Source: Gammaproteobacteria bacterium UBA4421 (lineage in GTDB: Bacteria; Pseudomonadota; Gammaproteobacteria; Pseudomonadales; Azotimanducaceae). From it: a stretch of DNA of 64,000 nt. The notes under the pieces were generated by a model. It did not search any database. It saw only the letters and a program-made list of their open reading frames with translations, and had not been told where the DNA came from. The stretch is from NCBI GenBank assembly GCA_002389675.1, contig DGQF01000019.1:100518-164517 (forward strand), given 5' to 3'. Positions 63,145 to 64,000 of this stretch are shown here, piece after piece. The position numbers and the translations under genes are program-made. Positions within the stretch are counted from its first letter, which is position 1; each line of letters begins with the position of its first letter.

Positions 63145-63960
63145 ATGAGTTACTTGACCACCCAATGCGGCAAACAGGTCTACTTTGAAAGTTACGGTGA
63201 TGGCGATGTCGCTATGGTATTGGTGCACGGATGGGGCATGAGTGTTCGCACTTGGGATCACGTCTTACCCAGTCTGCGCGATGCGGGATTGCGCGTCGTG
63301 CTGATGGACCACCGCGGTTGTGGCGCATCGTCGAAGGATTTTGCTGACATGAGCATCCACGCGATTGCGAACGATCTGGTCAACCTCGTACATGAATTGA
63401 ATCTGAAAAAAGTGGTGTTGAATGGATGGTCGCTCGGAGGAGCCGTTGTTGTTGATGCCGCCAACCAGCTCGCCGACATCTGCTGCGGTTTGGTTCTGAC
63501 CGGCGGTGCATCACCCGCCTACGTACAAATGCCAGATTTCCCTTATGGCGGAACCAAAGACGATATGGCCGCCACACTCGCTGCACTGTCCCAAGACCGA
63601 GTGAACTTCCTGCACGGTTTAGCAAAAATCATCTGCGCAAAAGAAGTGGGCGAAAATATTGAAAATTGGTTTTGGCAGATCTTCCTGCAGTCATCACCAC
63701 TGGCAGCACAAACCCTTGGCGATTTGGCAAACTTGGATCAGCGCGAGGTGATAAAAAAACTCAACCTCCCGATATTGTCGTTTGTGGGTGATCAAGATGC
63801 CTTCGTCGCGCCGGATATCGGTCGTTGGGTAGGGCACAACCACCCACGGTCGCAGGTCGTTGAATATCCGGGTGTTGGGCATGCTCCGTTTATCGAGGTC
63901 CAAGAGCAATATCTAGAGGCGCTTACCCAGTTCTGCCGGCCAATACTGCAAACACCCTGA
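63145..63960 (+). CDS. Alpha/beta hydrolase
   Basis: Serine hydrolase of 271 residues with the canonical order: oxyanion region VLVHGWG at about 26-32, nucleophile S96 in GWSLGG, acid D216 or D218 in VGDQDAF, and H246 in GVGHAPF. The overall layout and length resemble BioH, the pimeloyl-ACP methyl ester esterase (about 256 residues), and also many aromatic-catabolism esterases; without biotin genes nearby BioH is only a suggestion. AGGA lies about nine nt before the ATG. Divergent from the cytochrome-PQQ gene across 127 bp. Confidence 0.87.
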   Translation: MSYLTTQCGKQVYFESYGDGDVAMVLVHGWGMSVRTWDHVLPSLRDAGLRVVLMDHRGCGASSKDFADMSIHAIANDLVNLVHELNLKKVVLNGWSLGGAVVVDAANQLADICCGLVLTGGASPAYVQMPDFPYGGTKDDMAATLAALSQDRVNFLHGLAKIICAKEVGENIENWFWQIFLQSSPLAAQTLGDLANLDQREVIKKLNLPILSFVGDQDAFVAPDIGRWVGHNHPRSQVVEYPGVGHAPFIEVQEQYLEALTQFCRPILQTP

Positions 63961-64000
63961 CTCCACACCAACAACCAAATATACGCTCAATCCGGTTAAA

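Noticed and set aside
1..64000. tRNA or rRNA genes, CRISPR arrays, insertion sequences, prophage
   Set aside because: I scanned for cloverleaf-like palindromes, regularly spaced repeats and transposase or integrase motifs and found none I could support.

Overview
The window reads as a chromosomal segment of a gammaproteobacterium. I infer this from a full-length AcnB-type aconitase, a DUF2058 (YaiL-like) protein, a CsdA/DeaD helicase with a DbpA-type RNA-binding tail, a YghU-type glutathione transferase, and small proteins that resemble SutA and, weakly, CsiV. Many CaiB-type CoA-transferases, N-acyl-D-amino-acid deacylase-like amidohydrolases, flavin-dependent LLM oxidoreductases and 2-oxoglutarate oxygenases suggest a marine, oligotrophic-type heterotroph. 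That ecology is inference. I see no rRNA, tRNA, CRISPR array, prophage or insertion sequence.

Layout. 1-9.2 kb: a truncated SDR dehydrogenase, an RNase J-like nuclease, a DUF2855 protein, an amidohydrolase next to a double CaiB protein, and a fused PyrD-PyrK-type dihydroorotate dehydrogenase. 9.3-18.6 kb: a DUF7009-like protein, a GNAT protein and a second amidohydrolase, then a leftward run of six genes (TauD-like oxygenase, fatty-acid desaturase, DUF1295 membrane reductase, GTP cyclohydrolase I, GST, P450) that looks like one uncharacterised lipophilic-substrate pathway. 18.9-21.6 kb: an NHL-propeller / ABM / amidohydrolase operon. 21.5-25.9 kb: oligoendopeptidase F, a secreted protein, small proteins, an RRM RNA-binding protein and a SutA-like protein. 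26-29.8 kb: NTF2-like, YghU GST, TauD, LLM and MOSC genes. 29.9-33.5 kb: acnB divergent from a LysR regulator, with a 19-bp dyad between them. 33.6-40.3 kb: two YbjQ-family proteins with an M48 peptidase, then NnrU and a two-gene RND efflux system. 40.2-42.3 kb: a methanethiol oxidase-like protein with a Sco-like protein. 42.7-48.8 kb: dienelactone hydrolase, LLM, a 54-residue membrane protein, a GPH-type transporter, DeaD and DUF2058. 48.8-52.8 kb: a four-gene molybdenum hydroxylase operon (FAD, 2Fe-2S and Moco subunits plus a MoaD/ThiS-like protein). 52.9-64 kb: a PhyH-like oxygenase, a phosphatase, a SorAB/SoxC-like sulfite dehydrogenase pair, a third amidohydrolase beside a CaiB protein, an MBL hydrolase, a cytochrome c-PQQ propeller lipoprotein and an alpha/beta hydrolase.

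How the parts may work together. Two themes recur. One is catabolism of amides, acyl compounds and hydrophobic molecules: amidohydrolases, CoA-transferases, oxygenases, GSTs, LLM oxidoreductases and hydrolases in small divergent operons. The other is periplasmic redox chemistry on sulfur and organic substrates: MtoX-like/Sco, SorAB and the PQQ-cytochrome lipoprotein. The strongest candidates for undescribed biology are the six-gene P450-to-TauD cluster, the CoA-transferase tandem in which only the second half keeps the catalytic Asp, the Sco-like protein with a widened Cys pair beside methanethiol oxidase, and the YbjQ-YbjQ-M48 cassette. Several dyads in promoter regions and a long hairpin with a G-rich loop are also worth testing.
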